The notes under the pieces are model-generated. The model saw only the letters and a program-made list of their open reading frames with translations, was not told the DNA's origin and did not search any database. From JBLMZW01 sp050259035 (GTDB lineage Bacteria > Bacillota > Syntrophomonadia > Syntrophomonadales > DTU052): a stretch of DNA of 9,736 bases. The DNA lies in assembly GCA_050259035.1 (NCBI GenBank), contig JBLMZW010000080.1:1-9736 (forward strand), given 5' to 3'. Positions 1-5,716 of the stretch are shown in pieces. How positions within the stretch are numbered: position 1 is the first letter of the stretch; every line of letters begins with the position of its first letter. The position numbers were made by a program, and so were the translations under genes.

Positions 1-10
1 GTATGTTATA

Positions 11-673
11 TTGTTAGATTATTTTGATGACGATAACATTGACATCGAATTAGGCCCCCGGATCAGAATTTCCAGCAGATCGCGCCAGCGCCCCACTGCC
101 GAAACGGCTGCTGCCAAGTATGTATGGGGCGGTATTGATAATAGCAGTGTTTGTATTCATCTTTCTGCTATGAAAGACATATTAGAACATGCGGTATCAT
201 TTAAAGACCGTGAGGTCGGGGGGGTTCTTCTGGGATATGAATGCTGTAATCAACCGGTAGGCTCAATAGACTTAAGGCAGGCTATTAAGGCCAGTCATAC
301 TATAGAAAACCGAGCAAGTTTGACTTTTACTCACCAGACCTGGCTTGATTTAGATAGGGTAATAAAACAAAACAAAATGAATTGCGAGATACTGGGCTGG
401 TATCATTCCCATCCGAGCTTTGGGATATTTCTCTCAGAATACGATCAATTCATTCACCGCCATTTCTTCTCGGGAGCATCCCAGGTGGCCATGGTAGTTG
501 ATCCAGTAGAAAAAACCGTCGGACTTTTTACCTGGGATAACGGGATATTGCGACCGGTTAAAGGGATTACAATCTATGCTTCTACTAAGGATTCCTGTTC
601 TCAGATTCGTTCCGTTATTGCCGATTGGTTCTGGGTTGGATCCGGGAAACTAACCACACGGGAGGAGGGTTAG
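11..673 (+). CDS. JAMM/MPN (Mov34/PAD-1, JAB) metalloprotease, Rpn11/CSN5-like; 5' end possibly outside window
   Basis: This is a probable zinc isopeptidase of the JAB/MPN family, which removes ubiquitin or ubiquitin-like proteins from targets or trims their C-termini. Residues about 45-190 form the domain. The complete JAMM motif is visible: Glu68 in the segment REVGGVLLG, His132 and His134 in GWYHSHP, Ser142 and Asp145, with the canonical HxH-x7-S-x2-D spacing. The segment GWYHSHPSFGIFLSEYD and the later VAMVVDP resemble Rpn11/CSN5 more than RadC (HNHPSG type). No signal peptide or membrane helix is seen, so it is probably cytoplasmic. The listed start is TTG at 11, but the frame is open to base 2 and no ribosome binding site is visible, so the true start may lie upstream. 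It is followed after 2 bases by a membrane-protein gene and then by a RING-RDD gene, suggesting one operon. The catalytic assignment is strong; the substrate is inferred only from context. Confidence 0.9.
   Translation: MLDYFDDDNIDIELGPRIRISSRSRQRPTAETAAAKYVWGGIDNSSVCIHLSAMKDILEHAVSFKDREVGGVLLGYECCNQPVGSIDLRQAIKASHTIENRASLTFTHQTWLDLDRVIKQNKMNCEILGWYHSHPSFGIFLSEYDQFIHRHFFSGASQVAMVVDPVEKTVGLFTWDNGILRPVKGITIYASTKDSCSQIRSVIADWFWVGSGKLTTREEG
661..668 (+). promoter_or_regulatory. Strong ribosome binding site fixing the start at 676
   Basis: GGAGGAGG lies inside the last codons of the JAMM gene, 7 bases before ATG 676. It argues for that start rather than the in-frame ATG at 625, which has no such site and would force a long overlap. 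The placement also implies translational coupling with the JAMM gene. Confidence 0.85.
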
Positions 674-675
674 AT

Positions 676-1419
676 ATGGAAGGCAAAGAAGAGAGTACTA
701 TAGTTGTCGAGCTGAACGACCCGCTGATGGCACCTGACTCCGATGCCGTGGGTAACCCGGGGTTTAGCAGTGAAAGCCTTCGTATTCTTCCCGGGCTCAC
801 ATCAAAGGGGAAGCAATCTAATCCCCCCAAAACCAATCTGACCCTGATTCTGCAGATAGGGTTAATAGCCGCAATGGGATCCTCATTAGCATGGGTTATC
901 GGAGTACTCTTTTTCCTTCAGGACTCCACGTATTTTTATCCCTTTGCTTACGTTTTAAATGTCGCTCCTTTGTTTCCAGCCATACCGGGTGGATTAATTG
1001 GAATAACTTTGGGTTGTCTGCCAGGGCTTATGGATCGAAAATGGTCTAAAGCATTAACGGGGGCTGCTCTATGTATGCTTTTAGGGGTAGCTGCCGGCGC
1101 GATTGCCGGTATTACAGCTCAACTCGCCTACCTCTTGTTTGAAGCCTATCAGATTGAGAATCAAACTTATCAGGTTTTAATCAAGTCGGCCGCCTGGGCC
1201 TGGAACGGATTAATAATTGGGATCTGTCCAGGAATCATAGCAGGCAGCGGAGAGAAAATGTTTCGAGGAATGGTAGGTGGACTCCTGGGAGGTATTATTG
1301 GCGGAGTAATCATAAACGTTCCCTTTCAGATTTATCCCCTGCATCATGTTAACCTGGGTGTCGCCCTAGCAGTAATGGGATTCTGCATCGGGGCCGCTTA
1401 CGGTGAGTCTCGAGATTAA
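676..1419 (+). CDS. Glycine-rich polytopic membrane protein of unknown function, in JAMM/RING operon
   Basis: I do not recognise this 247-residue protein as a named family. Residues 1-53 are polar and acidic, with no signal peptide, and are probably a cytoplasmic tail. The rest is hydrophobic with about six predicted helices, near residues 54-81, 95-118, 126-155, 170-190, 198-215 and 224-243. Several carry closely spaced glycines and alanines (for example GGLLGGIIGG at 201-210), a glycine-zipper-like pattern that favours tight helix packing or oligomerisation. The start at 676 is chosen for the AGGAGG site 7 bases upstream; an in-frame ATG at 625 would add 17 residues and overlap the JAMM gene by 49 bases. 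It sits between the JAMM protease (2-base gap) and the RING-RDD gene (21-base gap), so it is probably co-transcribed and may be a membrane partner or target of that system. That role is inference. Confidence 0.85.
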   Translation: MEGKEESTIVVELNDPLMAPDSDAVGNPGFSSESLRILPGLTSKGKQSNPPKTNLTLILQIGLIAAMGSSLAWVIGVLFFLQDSTYFYPFAYVLNVAPLFPAIPGGLIGITLGCLPGLMDRKWSKALTGAALCMLLGVAAGAIAGITAQLAYLLFEAYQIENQTYQVLIKSAAWAWNGLIIGICPGIIAGSGEKMFRGMVGGLLGGIIGGVIINVPFQIYPLHHVNLGVALAVMGFCIGAAYGESRD

Positions 1420-1440
1420 TACATTAGGGAGGTTAGTTCT

Positions 1441-2352
1441 ATGGAATCTGATTGGGTGGGTAAAATCTGCCCCTATTGTCAGAGCCCCATTGAAGAAGGA
1501 ACCGAGGTAAACATCTGCCCGAACTGTCAAAACCCACATCATCAGGAATGTTGGCAGGCCAATGGAGGATGCACCACCTTCGGATGCAGCAGCGCCCCGG
1601 TGGTAGGACCGACCGTCCGCCAGGAAGCCGGCTTTGTCCGCCGCAATTCACGAACCATACGGCCAGCCGGTCATCCCGAGGGGGTTATCTGCCCTTACTG
1701 CAATCAGGTGACCTCCAGTACGATAACCCGTTGTCAACACTGTCAGGGTTTACTTTATGCAGGTTTTTGGAACCGTTTCTGGGCCTGGAATGTAGACGCA
1801 GCCCTACTGGGAATAATAGGTTACCTGTTATTTATCATTGGTGTGATTTTTTCAGCTATATTGGCTGGTATTTTTAGTTCATCACCTAATTCAACGCCAA
1901 ATATTGGGGACTTGTATATTGCCATATCTGTTATTTGTACTTTGCTTTTTTTGATTAGCCACTGGTTGTATTACGCTATATTCGAATGTTCTTCTTTACG
2001 CGCAACCCCGGGAAAGATTCTTTTTGGATTGGCTGTAACCAACTATGAAGGCCAAAAAATCACCTTTGGCAGAGCCAGTGCCCGCTTTTTTTCTTCCATC
2101 CTATCCAGTCTTTTATTGTGTATGGGATTCATATCTGCGGCCTTCACTCCCAGGAAACAGGCCTTGCATGATATTATAGCCCGCGCTGTTGTTGTTCGTT
2201 CTGTCCGGCCTAACGCCCAGGGCCAGGATGAAAACCAGCTGCGCCGTCAAGTCATAGGATGGCTTACCGGGCTTTCCGTTATCGCAGGCCTGGCATTTTT
2301 TGCGTTTATGGCTTATATGATAGGAACCAACATGCCAGGAGGGCTCGAGTGA
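1441..2352 (+). CDS. RING-finger / zinc-ribbon / RDD-domain membrane protein
   Basis: This 303-residue protein has three parts. Residues 10-49 form a RING-like binuclear zinc module with ligands Cys10, Cys13, Cys26, Cys29, His34, Cys37, Cys44 and Cys49 (C-x2-C-x12-C-x2-C-x4-H-x2-C-x6-C-x4-C), as in prokaryotic RING finger family 1. Residues 84-101 are a second zinc ribbon (Cys84, Cys87, Cys98, Cys101). Residues about 107-253 are an RDD membrane domain, recognised from AGFWNRFWAWNVDA, the ATPGK motif at 188-192 and KQALHD at 239-244. About four helices are predicted (119-143, 158-181, 215-234, 272-295), the last after the RDD domain. The start has AGGGAGGT 7 bases upstream. Prokaryotic RING proteins of this type are known to occur beside JAB, E1, E2 and ubiquitin-like genes, and a JAMM gene lies two genes upstream. 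A membrane-anchored E3-like or adaptor role is inference; the zinc module could be purely structural. Confidence 0.88.
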   Translation: MESDWVGKICPYCQSPIEEGTEVNICPNCQNPHHQECWQANGGCTTFGCSSAPVVGPTVRQEAGFVRRNSRTIRPAGHPEGVICPYCNQVTSSTITRCQHCQGLLYAGFWNRFWAWNVDAALLGIIGYLLFIIGVIFSAILAGIFSSSPNSTPNIGDLYIAISVICTLLFLISHWLYYAIFECSSLRATPGKILFGLAVTNYEGQKITFGRASARFFSSILSSLLLCMGFISAAFTPRKQALHDIIARAVVVRSVRPNAQGQDENQLRRQVIGWLTGLSVIAGLAFFAFMAYMIGTNMPGGLE

Positions 2353-2354
2353 TA

Positions 2355-2403
2355 GGGCGTGAGAACTGACTGCGCTTATCCTGAGTTCTCAGTCATAACG
2401 CCC
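2355..2403. terminator. Imperfect hairpin between convergent operons, possible terminator
   Basis: GGGCGT (2355-2360) pairs with ACGCCC (2398-2403). Inside it, GAGAACT (2361-2367) pairs with AGTTCTC (2384-2390), leaving a 7-base bulge. An alternative inner pairing is TGACTG (2367-2372) with CAGTCA (2390-2395). It begins 3 bases after the RING-RDD stop codon, between convergent genes, which suits a terminator. There is no T-tract on either strand, so intrinsic termination is doubtful. The remaining 2404-2469 shows nothing I can name. Confidence 0.35.
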
Positions 2404-2469
2404 CGCTCATCAGCACCGCTCGGAGGACTTTCGCGCCATTATAACCCGAATTCAATTAAGTATCCTTCC

Positions 2470-2775
2470 CTAATCCATAAAGTAATAAGCGAAAATATTC
2501 ATCGCTATCTGGGATTCTGACTTGTTTTCTACCGACTGTAATTGTTCCAGGGCCCGCCTGGCGAAAGCCAGGTATTCATTCAGGGAGACATCCCCCGCGG
2601 GAAGGTCTTTAAACATATGACCGGGTTGATTAGGCATAGTCCAGAATCTATTTGGCCCCCAGCTTTCCTGGGTCCATCCCTTCGCCCTCAGATACTCCTC
2701 TACCGGACCGGTGCCATTTATGAAATAACCCTGGATGCTATTTTCTTCTTCTATACTTTGTAGACAAATATTCAT
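2470..2775 (-). CDS. Small soluble protein of unknown function (101 aa)
   Basis: I do not recognise this protein. It is 101 residues with no signal peptide or membrane helix. The centre is rich in Trp, Pro and Gly (AKGWTQESWGPNRFWTMPNQ, 31-50). Residues 63-84 (DVSLNEYLAFARRALEQLQS) look like an amphipathic helix. A GGGGGAT stretch about 8 bases before the ATG could serve as a ribosome binding site. It follows the DUF4405-like membrane gene on the same strand after 38 bases, so the two are probably co-transcribed from the divergent promoter region. The reading frame has sensible composition and spacing, which is why I accept it as a gene, but without homologs in view the call is moderate. Confidence 0.65.
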   Translation of the reverse strand: MNICLQSIEEENSIQGYFINGTGPVEEYLRAKGWTQESWGPNRFWTMPNQPGHMFKDLPAGDVSLNEYLAFARRALEQLQSVENKSESQIAMNIFAYYFMD

Positions 2776-2813
2776 AACTACATCCCCCGTTCCTTACACC
2801 ATTTCTTTAAGGG

Positions 2814-3143
2814 CTAGTGTTCCATCATCTCATAACGGTCCGGCGGCCCATCAAAATCCCGATCATTATCCATTCGGCTCCCGGAAAGATAGAGTGGTGA
2901 TGTTAATATGGCTAAAATAATGGCACCTATTAATACCCCCACTAAAACCCGCGGTGTTTTATCGGGAATTAAATTGCGAAACATTGCCGTAAACTGTTTC
3001 CAATGCAGAACAATATGTACGATTACCAGAGTCCCCAGGGTATACGCCAGAGCCTCGTGGAACTCCCCCTTCATAAAAAAGATGCTCAGTATAATGACGA
3101 AAAGGATTAAATCAATTACTGTGTTTACCTTGGTTTTGTTCAT
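2814..3143 (-). CDS. DUF4405-like small membrane protein, cytochrome-b-like histidines
   Basis: This 109-residue protein has about three membrane helices (residues 8-24, 32-50, 66-84). Its core, FHEALAYTLGTLVIVHIVLH at residues 28-47, places histidines at 29, 43 and 47 in the pattern of DUF4405/flavinylation-associated and other short cytochrome b-type domains, where such histidines bind heme or line an electron-transfer helix bundle. The C-terminus is highly charged (DNDRDFDGPPDRYEMMEH, 92-109) and probably soluble. The start is supported by GGAGG 10 bases upstream on the minus strand. It is transcribed divergently from the histidine kinase gene 233 bases away, making it a candidate target of that two-component system, and is followed by an unrecognised small gene. 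The family call rests on pattern recall, and heme binding is inference. Confidence 0.75.
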   Translation of the reverse strand: MNKTKVNTVIDLILFVIILSIFFMKGEFHEALAYTLGTLVIVHIVLHWKQFTAMFRNLIPDKTPRVLVGVLIGAIILAILTSPLYLSGSRMDNDRDFDGPPDRYEMMEH

Positions 3144-3192
3144 GTGTCTTCATCCTCCCATGAAAGTTTTTGTAAATTTAGCTTAGCCTACA

Positions 3193-3221
3193 GGTTTTAA
3201 GTAACCGTAAACGGATTTTAA
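3193..3221. repeat. Direct repeat GGTTTTAA / GGATTTTAA about two helical turns apart, flanking a small palindrome
   Basis: GGTTTTAA (3193-3200) recurs as GGATTTTAA (3213-3221), about 21 bases apart. CCGTAAACGG (3205-3214) between and overlapping them is an inverted repeat (CCGT-AA-ACGG). GATTTTAAAA at 3214-3223 recurs at 3290-3299. OmpR-family regulators bind direct repeats, so this is a candidate operator for the neighbouring response regulator. The AT-rich background makes chance repeats likely. Confidence 0.35.
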
Positions 3222-3242
3222 AATTTCTATTAAATCACATTG

Positions 3243-3262
3243 ATATTTTTATTAATATTTTT
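3243..3262. repeat. Direct repeat ATATTTTT with 12-base period
   Basis: ATATTTTT occurs at 3243-3250 and 3255-3262, a 12-base period, in the middle of the divergent region. The spacing is close to that of OmpR/PhoB-type tandem half-sites, but the sequence is simple and could be chance. Confidence 0.3.
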
Positions 3263-3376
3263 CTCGTTATATAAGCCATAATTACGTCTGATTTTAAAAA
3301 AACTTAAAGAGTTATTTAAAAGGGTTTTATAAATGTTCGGTACAATAAAGATATTGATAACAACCTGGAGGATTAT

Positions 3377-4843
3377 ATGAACAAGCATGGATCCTTACGT
3401 TACAAGCTAACGATTTCCCATATATCAATGGTAGCCATCCCATTAATATTGTTTGGGCTTGTCGAACTATGGATTCATCTAATGGGATACAGCGGTTATT
3501 CAACCGAGATGGATGAAGCCCTGAATAGCAGCAGTATACTTGCCGCTAAAGTTGATGAGCAGATTAAGAACCAGCCGGACAGTCTTTTAAATAAAACATT
3601 TCTACAGCAATTGGACAAGATCGGAAGGCAAACTCACATTTTTGTAGTCATTAAGAAGAATACAACTTATGCCTACCTACCGGAGGGCTTCGACATGAGA
3701 CGATTCCGGGATAAAGGAGCGGCTTACGAAGAGGATGCCCCCCGACACAAAGGCAAATCACCCGGCTACTATTTGATTCAGTACCGAGAATTTAATTTTA
3801 GCGATGGCAGCAGCGGAAGAGTATATTTCCTGTTTGATGAATTTAGCGAACGTACTCCTGATGAAGTTCTGTTTATTCTGGTCTTTTTGATTAGTTTGCT
3901 TCTAAATGTCTTAATAAGTTACCGTGTCTCTAAAAGCATAGTTACCCCCCTGGGAATGCTTAATGAAGCAACTGGGGAAATAGCCCGGGGAAATCTTGAT
4001 TGTGCCATCCACTATTCTTCTCCAGATGAGTTAGGTGAACTATGCGATTCTTTTGACCAGATGCGCCAGCAGTTAAAAAAGGCCGACGATCTCAACAAAC
4101 GTTATGAACTGAACCGCCGCCAGTTAATCGCGAATATTACCCATGATCTTAAGACACCGATAACCTCTATCCTGGGCTATATCCAGGGAATTATCGAGGG
4201 AGTAGCCAACTCACCCGAGAAAATGGAAAAATATACCCGAACTATTCAAACCAATGCAGTTGAAATGGATCATTTGATTGATGAGTTATTCCTTTTCTCC
4301 AGCCTGGATTTGAATCAGTTAGCATTTAACTTCGAATCAGTAAACATTGAAGATTATTTAAAAGATTGCTTTGAAGAAAAAGTATATGATCTAGAGCAGA
4401 AAGGCATCATTTTCCTCTATGAGCCTGAGTATACGAGCGGTAATCCGGTTCAGGCCGACCGCCAGAGGCTGCAGCGGGTAATTAATAATCTAATTCTAAA
4501 CTCTCAGCAACACCGGGACCCTGACAAGGAAGTTTCTTTCATAAAGATTGTTCTGACCGAGAATAATGAAGAAGCTATCATTGAAATAAGGGATAACGGC
4601 AAAGGAATTCCTTTCGAGAGCCTTCCCTATGTTTTCGACCGGCTGTACCGGAGTGACCCATCCCGCAATCGCAAAATTAAAGGGAATGGACTGGGGTTAT
4701 CCATCGCCAAGGAGATTATCGAGGCCCACGGCGGCAGGATATGGGCGGATAGCGGTGAAGGCTTCGGAACCAGTATTTTCTTTAGTCTAAAAAAGATTAA
4801 TCCAGATAACCTGGCCAAAGATACCGGGGAGGCGGTTGAATGA
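3377..4843 (+). CDS. Membrane sensor histidine kinase (HAMP-HisKA-HATPase)
   Basis: This 488-residue protein autophosphorylates on His and passes phosphate to the response regulator encoded next. Helix 1 is at about 14-36 and helix 2 at about 164-183, with an extracytoplasmic loop of about 127 residues that I cannot assign to a known sensor fold. HAMP follows at about 184-236. The HisKA motif is NITHDLKTPITS with His256. The ATPase domain shows the N box (Asn371, Asn375), G1 DNGKG (406-410), the F-box segment VFDRLYRSDPS, and G2 GNGLGLS (436-442). All catalytic motifs look intact. GGAGG lies 5 bases before the ATG. The stop overlaps the regulator start as ATGA, so the two are translationally coupled. 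The signal is unknown. The divergent cytochrome-like gene suggests a possible link to redox or the membrane, which is inference only. Confidence 0.95.
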   Translation: MNKHGSLRYKLTISHISMVAIPLILFGLVELWIHLMGYSGYSTEMDEALNSSSILAAKVDEQIKNQPDSLLNKTFLQQLDKIGRQTHIFVVIKKNTTYAYLPEGFDMRRFRDKGAAYEEDAPRHKGKSPGYYLIQYREFNFSDGSSGRVYFLFDEFSERTPDEVLFILVFLISLLLNVLISYRVSKSIVTPLGMLNEATGEIARGNLDCAIHYSSPDELGELCDSFDQMRQQLKKADDLNKRYELNRRQLIANITHDLKTPITSILGYIQGIIEGVANSPEKMEKYTRTIQTNAVEMDHLIDELFLFSSLDLNQLAFNFESVNIEDYLKDCFEEKVYDLEQKGIIFLYEPEYTSGNPVQADRQRLQRVINNLILNSQQHRDPDKEVSFIKIVLTENNEEAIIEIRDNGKGIPFESLPYVFDRLYRSDPSRNRKIKGNGLGLSIAKEIIEAHGGRIWADSGEGFGTSIFFSLKKINPDNLAKDTGEAVE

Positions 4844-5529
4844 AACACATATTAATAGTGGAAGATGATTTAAGCATCGCCGAGCTTGAAAAGGATTACC
4901 TGGAAATAGAAGGCTACAGCGTAGATATCGAAACCGATGGCAACAGCGGCCTTCTACGATGTCAAAATGATACCTATGATCTGCTTATTCTAGATCTGAT
5001 GCTTCCGGGCCTGGATGGGTTCGAGATCTGCCGGAGAATTCGCAAGGTTAGTACAGTTCCCATTATTATGGTTTCGGCCAAATCAGAGGATATGGATAAG
5101 ATTCGCGGTCTGGGTCTGGGGGCAGATGACTACATGACCAAGCCCTTCAGCCCGGTTGAGCTGGTGGCCCGGGTTAAAGCCCATATTTCACGCTATGAGC
5201 GTTTGTTAGGCCATAAGCCAGAGAACACAGATGACATTAAGATTAAAGGCGTCGTCATTAATAAGACCGCCCGCCGGGTGTTTCTGAATGGTCAGGAGTT
5301 AACCTTTTCCTCAAAAGAATATGATTTATTGGTTTTACTTGCTTCTAACCCTAACCGGGTCCTCAGCAAAGAACAGATCTATGAACAAATCTGGGGAGAG
5401 GAAGCCTATGGCGACCTGACTACGATTGCTGTGCACATACGAAAGATTCGAGAGAAAATTGAGAATGATCCTTCGAATCCTAAGTACCTGGAAACCGTTT
5501 GGGGAGTTGGATATCGGTTTACGGTTTAA
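4840..5529 (+). CDS. OmpR/PhoB-family response regulator
   Basis: This 229-residue transcription factor is the partner of the kinase just upstream, with a 4-base ATGA overlap. The receiver domain (about 2-115) has the acidic pair Asp9-Asp10, phosphoacceptor Asp52 in LDLMLPGLDG, switch Ser79, and Lys101 in the TKPFSP motif. The winged-helix DNA-binding domain (about 131-228) shows LTFSSKEYDLLVLLASNP, the transactivation-loop and recognition-helix segment with TTIAVHIRKIREKI, and the terminal GVGYRF hairpin. The length is typical. GGGGAGG lies 8 bases before the ATG, inside the kinase gene. Expected action is binding of direct repeats upstream of its targets; the divergent region at 3144-3376 is the obvious place for autoregulation and for control of the DUF4405-like gene. 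Target genes are inferred. Confidence 0.96.
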   Translation: MKHILIVEDDLSIAELEKDYLEIEGYSVDIETDGNSGLLRCQNDTYDLLILDLMLPGLDGFEICRRIRKVSTVPIIMVSAKSEDMDKIRGLGLGADDYMTKPFSPVELVARVKAHISRYERLLGHKPENTDDIKIKGVVINKTARRVFLNGQELTFSSKEYDLLVLLASNPNRVLSKEQIYEQIWGEEAYGDLTTIAVHIRKIREKIENDPSNPKYLETVWGVGYRFTV

Positions 5530-5567
5530 CGTGGATCATCTTCTTATAATTTCTTCTTCCTCCTCAT

Positions 5568-5607
5568 AATTCCTTTATCCGGCTGTTCCCTATGCAGGAA
5601 TTTTTTT
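5568..5607 (+). terminator. Candidate intrinsic terminator after the two-component operon
   Basis: AATTCCT (5568-5574) pairs with AGGAATT (5596-5602), followed by a T-run through 5607. The loop is long (21 bases) and the stem AT-rich, so it is weaker than the terminator at 8563. Its position, 39 bases after the regulator stop, fits the end of that operon. Confidence 0.45.
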
Positions 5608-5643
5608 ATATTATGTCGAATAATAACGAATTCAGATTATTAT

Positions 5644-5716
5644 TTGAGATCACACCAGCTTATATATGGTAAGCGTGTCAAAACGTTAATAGAGGTGAAT
5701 TATCCTGGAATTATTA
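5644..5716 (+). promoter_or_regulatory. Leader of the ercA-like gene: weak promoter candidate and displaced ribosome binding site
   Basis: TTGAGA at 5644-5649 could be a -35 box, with TATATATGGTAA at 5661-5672 holding an imperfect -10 region; neither is a good match at standard spacing. AGAGGTG (5691-5697) is the best ribosome binding site but lies 19 bases before ATG 5717. A weaker GGA (5707-5709) is at usable distance. In-frame ATT (5699), ATC (5702) and CTG (5705) lie between, so a non-AUG start cannot be excluded. Confidence 0.35.

Larger units (their letters stand above)
3144..3376. promoter_or_regulatory. AT-rich divergent promoter region between DUF4405-like operon and two-component system
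   Basis: This 233-base region must hold promoters for both divergent operons. For the kinase operon, TACAAT at 3341-3346 is a possible -10 box, but no good -35 box lies 17 bases upstream, as is common for activator-dependent promoters. GGAGG at 3367-3371 is the kinase ribosome binding site; GGAGG on the minus strand, about 3154-3158, serves the other gene. No convincing minus-strand promoter was identified. The region contains several short repeats, listed separately. Confidence 0.55.

Noticed and set aside
11..673. RadC or phage-tail JAB/NlpC annotation for the JAMM gene
   Set aside because: The active-site segment is GWYHSHP...LSxxD, not HNHPSG, there is no fused NlpC domain, and no phage genes surround it.
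615..836. Minus-strand open frame (73 codons) over the JAMM/membrane gene junction
   Set aside because: It lies opposite two well-supported genes and has low-complexity Ser/Pro composition and no family signature.
1439..1877. Open frames in other phases over the RING-RDD gene (1439-1651 minus, 1548-1877 plus)
   Set aside because: The RING, ribbon and RDD motifs are all in the 1441 frame; the others are shadows.
2542..3186. Plus-strand open frames opposite the two small minus-strand genes (2542-2763, 2735-2920, 2908-3186)
   Set aside because: They lack ribosome binding sites and motifs, while the minus-strand frames have good sites and, for one, a recognisable helix-histidine pattern.
3203..5526. 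AACCGTAAAC at 3203-3212 recurs inverted at 5517-5526, flanking the two-component genes
   Set aside because: The second copy encodes the conserved GYRFTV end of the response regulator, so the match is most likely chance.
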